Positions 40,685 to 48,313 are shown, counted from the first letter of the stretch. The stretch: 49,814 nt of DNA from Candidatus Merdivicinus intestinavium (GCA_018713245.1 DVFM01000069.1:1-49814); one strand, 5' to 3'. The notes: a model not told the origin generated them from the sequence alone. Numbers and translations: made by a program.

Positions 40685-41668
40685 TTAATATTCAAACACA
40701 GCGCCGCCGTAGACCAGCCCCGCGCCGAAGCCCACCAGGCAGAGCTTCTGCCCCCGCCGGATGCGGCCGTCCCGAATCGCCTCATCCAAAGCGATGGGGA
40801 TGCAGGCGGAGGAGGTGTTGGCGCGCTCCTCGATGTTGCAGATGGTTTTTTCCGCAGGGAATTTCAGCGCGGACAGCGCCGTCTGAATAATGCGGATGTT
40901 GGCCTGGTGCGGGATGAGCCAGTCCAGCTCGCCGGGCGAAATGCCGTATTTCCCGCAGGCGTCCCGCACAGCCCGGGGCATGGCGGTGACGGCGAATTTA
41001 TACACCTTCTGGCCGTCCATATAGAGCATCCCGTCCCTGCAGGCGGCAAAACCGTCGCATTCCTGGACGGAGCGCCCCTCCACAAAGGGGACCTGGTTTT
41101 GAGGATGGCGGGCGAAAAGCGTAAAAGCGCCCTGCCCGTCGGTGCCGAAGGCGGAAGCAAAGGGGCTTTCGCTCCGCTCCACGATGACGGCGCCGGCCCC
41201 GTCCCCGAAGAGGACGCAGGTGCTGCGGTCGGTAAAGTCGGTGATTTGGGAAAGCATCTCCGAAGAAATGACCATCACCCTCCGGCAGCCGTTTTCCAGG
41301 TACATCCGCGCCATATCCAGGCCGAACACAAAGCCCGCACAGGCGGCGTTGACGTCCAGCGCCACGGCGTTGGAAGCGCCCAGCTTCCCCTGAACAATGC
41401 AGGCCAGGGACGGCGTATAGTAGTCGGAGGTGACGGTGGTGCAGAGGATAAGGTCCAAATCCTCGGGCAGAAGCCCCGCGTTTTCCAGCGCGCGCCTGCC
41501 CGCCTCTGCGGCCATTTCAAAGTTGGCACCGTCATGAAAATGGCGGCGTCGGATGCCGGTATGCTTGACGATCCACTCGTCTGAGGTTTCCACATATTGA
41601 GCGAATTCCTCGTTTGCAACAGTTTTTTCCGGGACGAAGGAGCCCGTCCCCAGGATACGAATACCCAT
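40685..41668 (-). CDS. fabH: 3-oxoacyl-ACP synthase III (FabH)
   Basis: 327 residues from ATG 41666-41668, preceded by AAAGGAAGGAATC. Active site Cys in ALDVNAACAGFVFGL, His in WLIPHQANIRI and Asn in ANTSSACIP; the Asn loop normally reads GNTSSAS. Starts fatty-acid synthesis by condensing acetyl-CoA (or a branched starter) with malonyl-ACP. First gene of the minus-strand operon; its leader is about 140 bases. Confidence 0.96.
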   Translation of the reverse strand: MGIRILGTGSFVPEKTVANEEFAQYVETSDEWIVKHTGIRRRHFHDGANFEMAAEAGRRALENAGLLPEDLDLILCTTVTSDYYTPSLACIVQGKLGASNAVALDVNAACAGFVFGLDMARMYLENGCRRVMVISSEMLSQITDFTDRSTCVLFGDGAGAVIVERSESPFASAFGTDGQGAFTLFARHPQNQVPFVEGRSVQECDGFAACRDGMLYMDGQKVYKFAVTAMPRAVRDACGKYGISPGELDWLIPHQANIRIIQTALSALKFPAEKTICNIEERANTSSACIPIALDEAIRDGRIRRGQKLCLVGFGAGLVYGGAVFEY

Positions 41669-41718
41669 GATTCCTTCCTTTCTGGTCATTGAAAAACCCG
41701 CGCCGGGACGCTGGGGGC

Positions 41719-41747
41719 TTGCAAAACCGGCCCGGATTTGTTATAGT
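41719..41747 (+). promoter_or_regulatory. Sigma-A promoter toward fabD
   Basis: TTGCAA (41719-41724), 17 bases, TATAGT (41742-41747). Its transcript would start near 41754 with a GGGAA-GAT-TTCCC hairpin at the very 5' end and run about 200 bases to fabD, through the opposing fabH promoter. Confidence 0.55.
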
Positions 41748-41813
41748 GGAAGAGGGAAGATTTCCCTGGATATTCCGTGAGGAAGAAACAGGCAAATCTT
41801 GATACTATGTATT

Positions 41814-41842
41814 ATTTTACCGGTTTGTCATTGTTTTGTCAA
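41814..41842 (-). promoter_or_regulatory. Sigma-A promoter of the fabH operon
   Basis: Minus strand TTGACA (41837-41842), 17 bases, TAAAAT (41814-41819). A TGACAAA pair with an 11-base period lies over the -35 and spacer. It faces the fabD promoter, so leaders overlap at about 41754-41807. No FapR- or FabT-type operator is evident. Confidence 0.7.
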
Positions 41843-41957
41843 CAAGTATTCCCGGCCTTTGCCCGAAACTGCGGGGAAAGCGGGGATGTTTTTGCAAAAA
41901 ATTCACACAGTCGGGCGGCCAACGCAGCGTTTGCCGCCTGCGGAAAGGACGAGTTGA

Positions 41958-42878
41958 ATGAACGCATTTTTGTTTTCCGGACAGGGTTCCCAGGCGCCGG
42001 GCATGGGGGTGGAGCTGTGCGAGGCGTCCGCCGGCGCGCGGAAGGTTTTTGAAACGGCTTCTCAGGTGCTGGGCTTCGACCTTCTGAAGCTCTGCCGGGA
42101 AGGGACGGCGGAGGAGCTGGCGGCCACGGAGGTGGCGCAGCCCGGGATTATGGCGGTTTCTCTGGCGGCATATACCTGCCTGACGGAGGCGGGGGTCCCC
42201 TTTGGGGCCGTGGCGGGGCACTCCCTGGGGGAATACGCCGCCATGGTCGCCAGCGGGATGCTCTCCATGGAGGAGGGCTTCGCGCTCATCAAGGCCCGCG
42301 CCGCCGCCATGGGGAAATGCGCCGTCCAAAGCGGCGGCTCCATGGCCGCGATTCTCGGCTCGGATGAAGAAACCGTGGCCGCGGTCTGCGCCGAAACCGA
42401 GGGGTACGCGGTCCCCGTCAACTTCAATTCCCCCGCTCAGACGGTAGTGGCCGGGGAAAAGGAAGCGGTAGCCGCGGTCTGCGCCGAATTTGCCAAAATG
42501 GGCAAGCGTGCGGTGCCGCTGGCGGTTGCGGCGGCCTTCCACTCCAAGCTCATGCAGCCCGCCGCCGACGAATTTTACGAGGAAGCGAAGAAATTCACCT
42601 TCCGGGAGCCGCAGGTGGATTTCTATTCCAATCTTTCCGGGGAAAAGCTCACCGATTTTTCGGACATGCCCGGGCGGCTTGCCCGCCACATTGTTTCGCC
42701 GGTGCTCTTTACAAAGGAGCTTGCGGCCATGTCTGCCGCCGGCGCGGACGTCTTTATCGAATGCGGCCCCGGAAAGGTCCTCACCGGCCTTGTCAAGAAA
42801 ACGCTGAAGGGCGCGGCGGCCTTCAGCGTGGAGAATCAGAAAACGCTGGAAAAGGCTCTGGAAGCCTGCAAAAAATAA
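41958..42878 (+). CDS. fabD: Malonyl-CoA:ACP transacylase FabD
   Basis: 306 residues. Starts MNAFLFSGQGSQAPGMG; nucleophile Ser in VAGHSLGEYAAMVA, Arg in LIKARAAAM, catalytic His in AAAFHSKLMQPAA, and Gln/Asn contact NFNSPAQTVVAG. Loads malonate on ACP for the elongation enzymes. AAAGGACG precedes the ATG. Unusual for the group, it is outside the fab operon and on the other strand, with a flavoprotein gene 16 bases downstream. Confidence 0.96.
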   Translation: MNAFLFSGQGSQAPGMGVELCEASAGARKVFETASQVLGFDLLKLCREGTAEELAATEVAQPGIMAVSLAAYTCLTEAGVPFGAVAGHSLGEYAAMVASGMLSMEEGFALIKARAAAMGKCAVQSGGSMAAILGSDEETVAAVCAETEGYAVPVNFNSPAQTVVAGEKEAVAAVCAEFAKMGKRAVPLAVAAAFHSKLMQPAADEFYEEAKKFTFREPQVDFYSNLSGEKLTDFSDMPGRLARHIVSPVLFTKELAAMSAAGADVFIECGPGKVLTGLVKKTLKGAAAFSVENQKTLEKALEACKK

Positions 42879-42894
42879 GAAAGAGGGAATTTTC

Positions 42895-43518
42895 ATGAAG
42901 GTACTGCTTCTGAACGGCAGCCCTCACGCGGAGGGCTGCACCTATACGGCTCTGTCCGAGGTGGCCAAGGCGCTGACGGAAAACGGCGTGGAAGCCGAGA
43001 TTGTCCAGATCGGGAAAAAGCCCGTCCGGGGCTGCGTCGCCTGCGGAGGCTGCGCCGGGAAGGGAAAATGCGTCTTTTCGGACGACGGCGTGAACGAATT
43101 TATCGAAAAAATGAAGGGCGCCGACGGCCTGGTGGTGGGCTCGCCGGTCTACTATGCTTCCGCCAACGGGACGGTGGAGTGCTTCCTGGACCGGGCTTTC
43201 TATGCCGGCGGAAGCGCCTTTGTCCACAAACCCGCGGCGGCGGTTGCGTCCGCCCGGCGTGCCGGCACCACCGCCACGCTGGATGAACTGCTGAAATACT
43301 TCACCATCAGCCAGATGCCGGTGGTGTCCTCCACTTACTGGCCCATGGTCCACGGCAGCAAGGCTGAAGATGTGGCCAAGGATGAGGAAGGGCTTCAGGT
43401 CATGCGGAACCTGGGCCGGAATATGGCCTATCTGCTCAAATGCATGGAAGCCGGCAAAGCGGCGGGCATTCTGCCGCCGGAGGCGGAACGCGGAGCGTGG
43501 ACGAATTTCATCCGCTGA
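42895..43518 (+). CDS. NADPH-dependent FMN reductase family flavoprotein
   Basis: 207 residues, flavodoxin-like. FMN phosphate loop NGSPHAEGCTYTAL at the start, then GCVACGGCAGKGKC (Cys pattern CX2CX2C-x5-C seen in iron-sulfur flavoproteins), GSPVYYASANGTVECFLDR for the isoalloxazine contact. It may be an Isf-like electron carrier or a quinone/nitro reductase. AGAGGG precedes the ATG; 16 bases after fabD, so probably cotranscribed, though no direct link to lipid synthesis is evident. Confidence 0.85.
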   Translation: MKVLLLNGSPHAEGCTYTALSEVAKALTENGVEAEIVQIGKKPVRGCVACGGCAGKGKCVFSDDGVNEFIEKMKGADGLVVGSPVYYASANGTVECFLDRAFYAGGSAFVHKPAAAVASARRAGTTATLDELLKYFTISQMPVVSSTYWPMVHGSKAEDVAKDEEGLQVMRNLGRNMAYLLKCMEAGKAAGILPPEAERGAWTNFIR

Positions 43519-43572
43519 TTCCTGCCGTTAGGCATATTTCCCCGATGACGATTTAGGAGGTTTTGATTTGAT

Positions 43573-44538
43573 ATGAAAGCGATGAAACTTACCCCTGCGT
43601 TTAAGGACTATATTTGGGGCGGCACCAAGCTCCGGGACGAGTACGGCAAAAAGTGCGATTTTTCCAAGGTAGCCGAGAGCTGGGAGCTTTCCTGCCATAA
43701 GGACGGGAATTCCACCATCGACAGCGGCGAATGGAAGGGAACAACCCTGGCCGAATACGTGGAAAAGGCCGGGAAAGCCGTTTTGGGGACCGACTGCGGG
43801 AAGTTTGAGAACTTCCCCATCCTCATCAAGCTCATCGACGCCAAGGACAACCTTTCGGTGCAGGTCCATCCCGACAACGACTACGCCCTCCGGGTGGAAG
43901 GGGAGTACGGCAAGACCGAGATGTGGTATGTGGTGGACTGCGACCCCGGCGCGTCGCTGCTCTACGGCTTCACCCATGAAATCTCCAAGGAGGAGTTCAA
44001 GGAACGCATTGAGAACAACACCCTGCTGGAGGTGACCAACCGGGTGGAGGTCCATCCCGGCGACGTGTTCTTTATTGACGCCAAAACCCTCCACGCCATC
44101 GGCAAGGGGATTCTCATCGCCGAGATTCAGCAGAATTCCAACACCACCTACCGCGTCTACGACTACGGCCGGGTCGGCGCCGACGGAAAGCCCCGTCAGC
44201 TCCACATCGAAAAGGCGCTGGATGTCACCCGTCTGGCCCCCCCTTCCCGTCCTGCGGGCAAGCCCCAGGGGGAAAAGGAGAATTTTGACGGCTATACCTC
44301 GGTGCTGCTGGCCTCCTGCGAGTATTTCACCGTGCATGAAATGGAAATTTCCGAGAAGGCGGCCCTTTGCGCCGATGAAAAATCCTTCCATTCCATCCTG
44401 GTGCTGGACGGCAGCCTGACCCTTTCGATGGACGGCGAGGAAATGGCCCTGAAAAAAGGCGACAGCGTCTTTATTCCCGCCGGGGCGGGGGAATATGCCC
44501 TCGCCGGCAAGGGAAAGCTGGTCCACACAACGGTGTAA
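43573..44538 (+). CDS. manA: Mannose-6-phosphate isomerase, class I
   Basis: 321 residues, the short Firmicutes form. Cupin with zinc ligands in LSVQVHPDNDYA (QxH) and GEYGKTEMWYVV (Glu), plus the catalytic region VEVHPGDVFFIDAKTLHAIGKGILIAEIQQNSNTTYRVYDYGR. Interconverts mannose-6-phosphate and fructose-6-phosphate, linking mannose use and mannosyl-glycan precursors to glycolysis. AGGAGG lies 11 bases upstream of the ATG. Confidence 0.94.
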   Translation: MKAMKLTPAFKDYIWGGTKLRDEYGKKCDFSKVAESWELSCHKDGNSTIDSGEWKGTTLAEYVEKAGKAVLGTDCGKFENFPILIKLIDAKDNLSVQVHPDNDYALRVEGEYGKTEMWYVVDCDPGASLLYGFTHEISKEEFKERIENNTLLEVTNRVEVHPGDVFFIDAKTLHAIGKGILIAEIQQNSNTTYRVYDYGRVGADGKPRQLHIEKALDVTRLAPPSRPAGKPQGEKENFDGYTSVLLASCEYFTVHEMEISEKAALCADEKSFHSILVLDGSLTLSMDGEEMALKKGDSVFIPAGAGEYALAGKGKLVHTTV

Positions 44539-44547
44539 CCAAACGGA

Positions 44548-44853
44548 ATGTCCGAGCTTTACGAGCGCATTTACGCCATTGTCCGGCGCATCCCGCCGGG
44601 AAGGGCGGCCACCTACGGGCAGATTGCCCTGCTTGCGGGGAATCCGCGGCTTTCCCGCGTGGTGGGGTATGCCCTCCACAAAGCCCCGCCGGACGTCCCC
44701 TGCCACCGGGTTGTGGACCGAAACGGCCGGACCGCGCCGGCGTTCCGCCGGTATGGGGACGACCTTCAGCGGATGATGCTGGAAGAAGAAGGAGCGGCCT
44801 TCACCCCGGACGGACGGGTGGACCTGTCCCGCAGCGGATGGGCGGGTGAATAG
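44548..44853 (+). CDS. MGMT-fold alkyltransferase-like protein with a retained Cys
   Basis: 101 residues, only the DNA-binding C-terminal domain of O6-alkylguanine methyltransferases: IYAIVRRIPPGRAATYGQIALLAGNPRLSRVVGYALHKAPPDVPCHRVVDRNGR. Alkyltransferase-like (ATL) proteins of this size normally have Trp or Ala in place of the acceptor Cys and only flag lesions for excision repair; here the PCHRV motif is intact, so repair by self-alkylation is possible. Start ATG has only a weak ribosome site; nine bases after manA, so probably coupled to it. Confidence 0.88.
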   Translation: MSELYERIYAIVRRIPPGRAATYGQIALLAGNPRLSRVVGYALHKAPPDVPCHRVVDRNGRTAPAFRRYGDDLQRMMLEEEGAAFTPDGRVDLSRSGWAGE

Positions 44854-44867
44854 AAAAAACTGCTTTT

Positions 44868-44903
44868 CGGCGGCGCTTTCGGAAGAAACGCCGCCGTTTT
44901 TTT
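44868..44903 (+). terminator. Terminator after the alkyltransferase-like gene
   Basis: 8-bp stem CGGCGGCG (44868-44875) with CGCCGCCG (44889-44896), 13-base loop, then TTTTTTT. Confidence 0.88.
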
Positions 44904-44910
44904 GCCCCGC

Positions 44911-44938
44911 ACCGGGAGCACGGTCCTTTCATAGGATG
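44911..44938 (+). promoter_or_regulatory. Sigma-K-like sporulation promoter
   Basis: AC (44911-44912), 17 bases, CATAGGATG (44930-44938). It matches AC-N17-CATANNNT; the final A of CATANNNTA is G. It is 51 bases ahead of the large Cys-rich gene and has the same geometry as the element before the small Cys-rich gene. Confidence 0.45.
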
Positions 44939-44988
44939 AACCAGCAAAAGATTTCCTTTTGCGGACCTCATGAAAGGAGGAAACGCTT

Positions 44989-45654
44989 ATGTCTTGCTGC
45001 CGAAACTGCCGGCGCGGCTGCCGGCAAAACTCCCGGGCGGTGCAGGGGAACCTGCAGACTCTGGAGAATATCGGCGGATGCCCGGTAGAAACTGTCTGCG
45101 GCTGCTCCAATGCCGCAGAGGATACCGCCGGGGGGAGTTCAGGCTCCAGCGGAAGCACATCCTGCTGCTCCTGCCCGTCCTGCGGATGTTCCAGCGGCTC
45201 CGACAGCAGTTCTGACTCCAGCAGCTCTTCCCAGACGAACTGCTGCTGCAATACCAGCTCCGGCTGTCAGCGCACCCAGGTGACATGCAGCTCCGCCGCC
45301 CCCAGCACCGACTGCGACGACCCCGACGTCCCCATCTGCTGCCGCTGTTCCAACTGCGCGGACTGCGACTGCGGGTGCGGCTGCTCAGACAGCTGCGGCT
45401 GTGGCTGCGGCAACGACTGCGGGTGCGGCTGCGAAAATAACTGCGGATGCGGGTGCGGCAACGGCTGCGGAAATAGCTGCGGCTGCGGCAATGATTGCGG
45501 ATGCAGCTGCGAATGCTCCACAACCGACCGCCTATGCTGCGACGAATGCGGCTGCTGCCGGATGTACCCCTGCTCCTGGCGGAATCCCTATTGGCCGGAG
45601 TTTTCGCATCCGCGTTGGCTGTGCTGCAAAGAACTGTACAACGTAAGAACGTAA
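44989..45654 (+). CDS. Large Cys/Gly/Ser-rich protein, probable spore-coat or metal-binding protein
   Basis: 221 residues, about 50 of them Cys by my count. AAAGGAGG lies 7 bases before the ATG. Layout: basic N-terminus MSCCRNCRRGCRQNSRAVQ (1-20), a more ordinary stretch with CPVETVCGC (20-45), a Ser/Gly/Cys low-complexity part (46-85), a region with RTQVTC and DDPDVPICCRC (90-120), then repeated CGCG units such as NDCGCGCENNCGCGCGNGC (121-175), and a Trp/Tyr/Pro-containing end CSWRNPYWPEFSHPRWLCC. No signal peptide or membrane segment. Family not recognised. The promoter type suggests mother-cell expression, and the Cys content suggests cross-linking; both are inference. Confidence 0.72.
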   Translation: MSCCRNCRRGCRQNSRAVQGNLQTLENIGGCPVETVCGCSNAAEDTAGGSSGSSGSTSCCSCPSCGCSSGSDSSSDSSSSSQTNCCCNTSSGCQRTQVTCSSAAPSTDCDDPDVPICCRCSNCADCDCGCGCSDSCGCGCGNDCGCGCENNCGCGCGNGCGNSCGCGNDCGCSCECSTTDRLCCDECGCCRMYPCSWRNPYWPEFSHPRWLCCKELYNVRT

Positions 45655-45660
45655 AAAATT

Positions 45661-45685
45661 CCCCCGCTTCCATCGGAAACGGGGG
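45661..45685. terminator. Terminator between the Cys-rich gene and the M56 gene
   Basis: Stem CCCCCG/CGGGGG (45661-45666 with 45680-45685), extended by TTCC/GGAA around a 3-base loop with one C-A mismatch. A6 precedes it and ATTTGCTTT follows, so it can act in both directions. Confidence 0.7.
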
Positions 45686-45692
45686 ATTTGCT

Positions 45693-47756
45693 TTATTCCT
45701 GAGCGGCAGCGGCCATGGCGTCGGCAAAGGCTTTGTAGAGGATTTCCGCCAGCGGGGCGGAATCGCCCTCCAGTTCCCGCAGACCCGGAACGATATCTCC
45801 GGAAGCGGCAACCAGTGCCAGACGCTCATAGCGGTCGTCCCCGTCGGCGCGGCTTTCTTCAAGGGCTGCCATCACCTCGCCGTACAGGGCGCCTTCCGCC
45901 GCAGCGCTTTGAAGCGCCTCGCTTTCCGCCGGAGACTGGCCCGGCGAGAGGCCGTACAGCTCTTCCACATACTCGCAGAGATAACCCGCATAAAGCAGGC
46001 CGGTTTCCGATGCGGGCTCCGTTTCCCACCACCGGGCCGTTTCCTCCTCGTACTGCGCTTCCGCCTGATAGCAGGCGGCCAGGCTTTCGGCAAGATAGGC
46101 GGCGGCTTCTCCGACGGTGCCGCCCTCATTTTGGAGCTCCCGGAGCCCGGGCAGGATTTCCTGCGATTCCACGAGCGGCAGGACCCGGTCGTAGAAAGAG
46201 TCGTCGGAGACTGCCAACTGCCCTTCCACATAATACCAGAACTCTCCGTTCCGGACGGCTTCGTCAAAGGTGGCTTCCTCCATGGACTGGAATTCAGGCA
46301 GCTCCAGCAGGGCGGCGGTAAATTCCGCCAGCGCCCGGGTATCCTCAATATCCGCTGCGGAGGGCTGCGCGGTTTCGGACTCCGATTCGACGGAAGGTTG
46401 GGCGGGAGCGGAGGCGGGATTCAGGGAGTCCACAAAGGCGTCGTAGATGGCCTTTGCCGCCTGGGAAGCGCTGTCCGTGCCGGCACCTGCTTCCCGCAGG
46501 CCCGGCATGATTTCCCCGGAAGCGACGGTGAGCATCAGGTGGGTGTAAGGATTATTGCCGTCCTCCTCAGAAGTTGCTTCGTTTTCCCTCAGAGCGGTCA
46601 GAATTTCGTCGTCCAGTGTGTTTTCGTCAGCAGCCCGTTTGAATTCCGGATTGTCAAAAGGCGACTGCCCGTCGGAAATGCCGTATACTTTTAGTGCAAA
46701 TTCCGCCATCGCCCGGGCGTCCGCAAGGCCCTGTTCGGTGGCTTCAGAGGTCTCCCACCAGTTTTCGGTTTCCGCGCCGGAGGATTCCGCCGCCGAAGAG
46801 TCCTCCCCTTCGGCTGTCACCAGGCCGCCGTTTGATACCCGCGGCTCCGGATTCACCGACGTGACGATGAGAATAATGACTCCCGCGGCAATTACGGCGG
46901 CCGCCAGGAGGGTGCGGGTCAGGGTTTTTGTGCCGGTTTTCATAATGCGTTCAATCCTTTCCTTGGTAGGATGGGAAAAACCTGCGGAAAAGGGGAGGAC
47001 ACGCATTTCCTCGGCTGCCAGCAGCGCCCGGGCGTAGTCGCCCCGCGCATCCGGCCCCAGCCGCCGGATGGCGGCTTCGTCGCAGGAAAGTTCCATATCC
47101 CGGTTGAATAGAAATGCGAGCAGCCAGACAAGGGGGTTCATCCAGTGCAGGCAGACCGCCGCCCCCAGCAGCCACTGGAACAGGGTGTCCAGCCGCCGGA
47201 CATGGGCGCCTTCATGAGCGAGCACGTAGGGCAGCGCCGAGGGGTCCAGCCTGTCCGGCAGAAGGATTACCGGCCGCAGCACCCCGTAGGTCAGGGGCGC
47301 AGGGATGCGGTCGCTTTGGAGCACCCGCCCGTTCCGGCGGGAAACGGGGAAGGGAACGCCGGGGCAGGGGAGGGCGGTGCGGTAAATTTTCCGCCAGCGG
47401 AGATGCCGCGCAATCCAAAACAGGAAGATTGCGGCCGCGCCTATGGCCCAAAAAATGCCCAGCACCGGAATGTCCGCCCTGCCGGGGGATACCGCCGTTT
47501 CGAGGACCGGTTCCGCCGGGAAGACGACGCCCGCGTCTCCCGGCGCAGTGCTGGGGATGTGCAGCACCCCGGGGGGTTCCGCCCTTTGAACGCTTCCCCA
47601 GGGGATCGGGATGGAAAGGGGCAGCAAAAGCCGCAGTATGGCCAGACGCCAAAGGGAAAAGAAGGCCCCTGCCGGGATTTTTTTGCCAAACCCCAGCCGC
47701 AGCAGCCCGCCCGCCAGTATCAGCAGCGAGCCGCCCAGACTCATTTGGAGCAGCAT
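45693..47756 (-). CDS. M56 (BlaR1-type) membrane metallopeptidase with a three-repeat sensor region
   Basis: 687 residues. Membrane helices at about 3-22, 30-50, 98-116 and 192-216 surround the peptidase; zinc motif HEGAH at 181-185, third ligand region ELSCDEAAI near 221. Another helix (about 284-306) leads to an outer region of about 380 residues made of three diverged repeats (about 335-455, 465-570, 574-687), each with a (S/G)xIxPGLRE core (ASGEIMPGLRE, ESQEILPGLREL, ASGDIVPGLREL), instead of a penicillin-binding domain. On sensing its signal such proteins cleave the BlaI-type repressor encoded 11 bases upstream. The signal is unknown; a beta-lactam is unlikely from the sequence. Confidence 0.85.
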   Translation of the reverse strand: MLLQMSLGGSLLILAGGLLRLGFGKKIPAGAFFSLWRLAILRLLLPLSIPIPWGSVQRAEPPGVLHIPSTAPGDAGVVFPAEPVLETAVSPGRADIPVLGIFWAIGAAAIFLFWIARHLRWRKIYRTALPCPGVPFPVSRRNGRVLQSDRIPAPLTYGVLRPVILLPDRLDPSALPYVLAHEGAHVRRLDTLFQWLLGAAVCLHWMNPLVWLLAFLFNRDMELSCDEAAIRRLGPDARGDYARALLAAEEMRVLPFSAGFSHPTKERIERIMKTGTKTLTRTLLAAAVIAAGVIILIVTSVNPEPRVSNGGLVTAEGEDSSAAESSGAETENWWETSEATEQGLADARAMAEFALKVYGISDGQSPFDNPEFKRAADENTLDDEILTALRENEATSEEDGNNPYTHLMLTVASGEIMPGLREAGAGTDSASQAAKAIYDAFVDSLNPASAPAQPSVESESETAQPSAADIEDTRALAEFTAALLELPEFQSMEEATFDEAVRNGEFWYYVEGQLAVSDDSFYDRVLPLVESQEILPGLRELQNEGGTVGEAAAYLAESLAACYQAEAQYEEETARWWETEPASETGLLYAGYLCEYVEELYGLSPGQSPAESEALQSAAAEGALYGEVMAALEESRADGDDRYERLALVAASGDIVPGLRELEGDSAPLAEILYKAFADAMAAAAQE

Positions 47757-47767
47757 CTTTTTTCACC

Positions 47768-48127
47768 TCATTCCATCTCTTCGATGAGCTTTTTCAGTTC
47801 GTCCAGTTCCGCCCGGCTGAGAGCTTTCCCCTGAATGAGAAAGGCGGCCAGACGGTCGGGACGTCCGCCGTAGAGCCGGTCCACCAGTTCGCCGGTGCGG
47901 GAGGCGCGCACATCCTCCAGGCTCACCAGCGCCCGGCAGTGAAAGCCGGGGTCCTTCCGTTCCACCGCCCCTTTATCTACACATTTTTTGAGGACGGTAT
48001 AGGTGGTGGTCTTGCTCCATCCGGTTTCCCGGGCGGTGATTTCCGCCAGCTGCTTGGCGGTCAGTTCCCCCTCCCGCCAGAGAATCTCGAGAATCTTCAG
48101 TTCGCTGTCAAATAATTTCAGTTCCAT
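47768..48127 (-). CDS. BlaI/MecI/CopY-family repressor
   Basis: 119 residues from ATG 48125-48127 with AAAGGAA upstream; the frame continues further upstream across the operators and is not used. Winged HTH: LFDSELKILEILWREGELTAKQLAEITARETGWSKTTTYTVLKKCVDKGAVERKD, followed by a C-terminal dimerisation helix region (LSRAELDELKKLIEEME). It represses its own operon by binding the palindromes at 48146-48193 and is inactivated by the partner M56 peptidase. Targets besides this operon may exist. Confidence 0.92.
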   Translation of the reverse strand: MELKLFDSELKILEILWREGELTAKQLAEITARETGWSKTTTYTVLKKCVDKGAVERKDPGFHCRALVSLEDVRASRTGELVDRLYGGRPDRLAAFLIQGKALSRAELDELKKLIEEME

Positions 48128-48145
48128 GGAAGTGGTTCCTTTCTG

Positions 48146-48161
48146 TTCTATCACAATAGAA
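48146..48161. promoter_or_regulatory. BlaI-type operator 1
   Basis: TTCTATCACAATAGAA: 6-bp inverted repeat TTCTAT/ATAGAA with a 4-base centre, downstream of the -10 in the repressor gene's leader. Its twin is centred 32 bases away. Confidence 0.8.
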
Positions 48162-48176
48162 TCTGCCGGCACCTTC

Positions 48177-48205
48177 ATTCTATCGCAATAGAATATATTT
48201 GTCAA
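48177..48205 (-). promoter_or_regulatory. Promoter of the BlaI-M56 operon
   Basis: Minus strand TTGACA (48200-48205), 17 bases, TAGAAT (48177-48182). The -10 is part of operator 2, so repressor binding must exclude RNA polymerase. Confidence 0.8.
48178..48193. promoter_or_regulatory. BlaI-type operator 2
   Basis: TTCTATCGCAATAGAA, differing from operator 1 at one base of the 4-base centre. It overlaps the -10 and spacer of the promoter. Confidence 0.8.
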
Positions 48206-48313
48206 GCCCTTTTTCAAAATTTTTCGGGCAATCCGTCCGGGCGCAGATTTTCCGGCCGTTCCCTGCGGAAAACTGTGCAGGAGGCATCCCGCCGCAGTCC
48301 ATCCATGAAAAAA

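Noticed and set aside
41690-41957. FapR or FabT operator in the fab control region
   Set aside because: ATAC-TAT-GTAT and TGACAAA repeats exist, but neither fits the TTAGTACC-type or TTTGATTATCAAA-type consensus.
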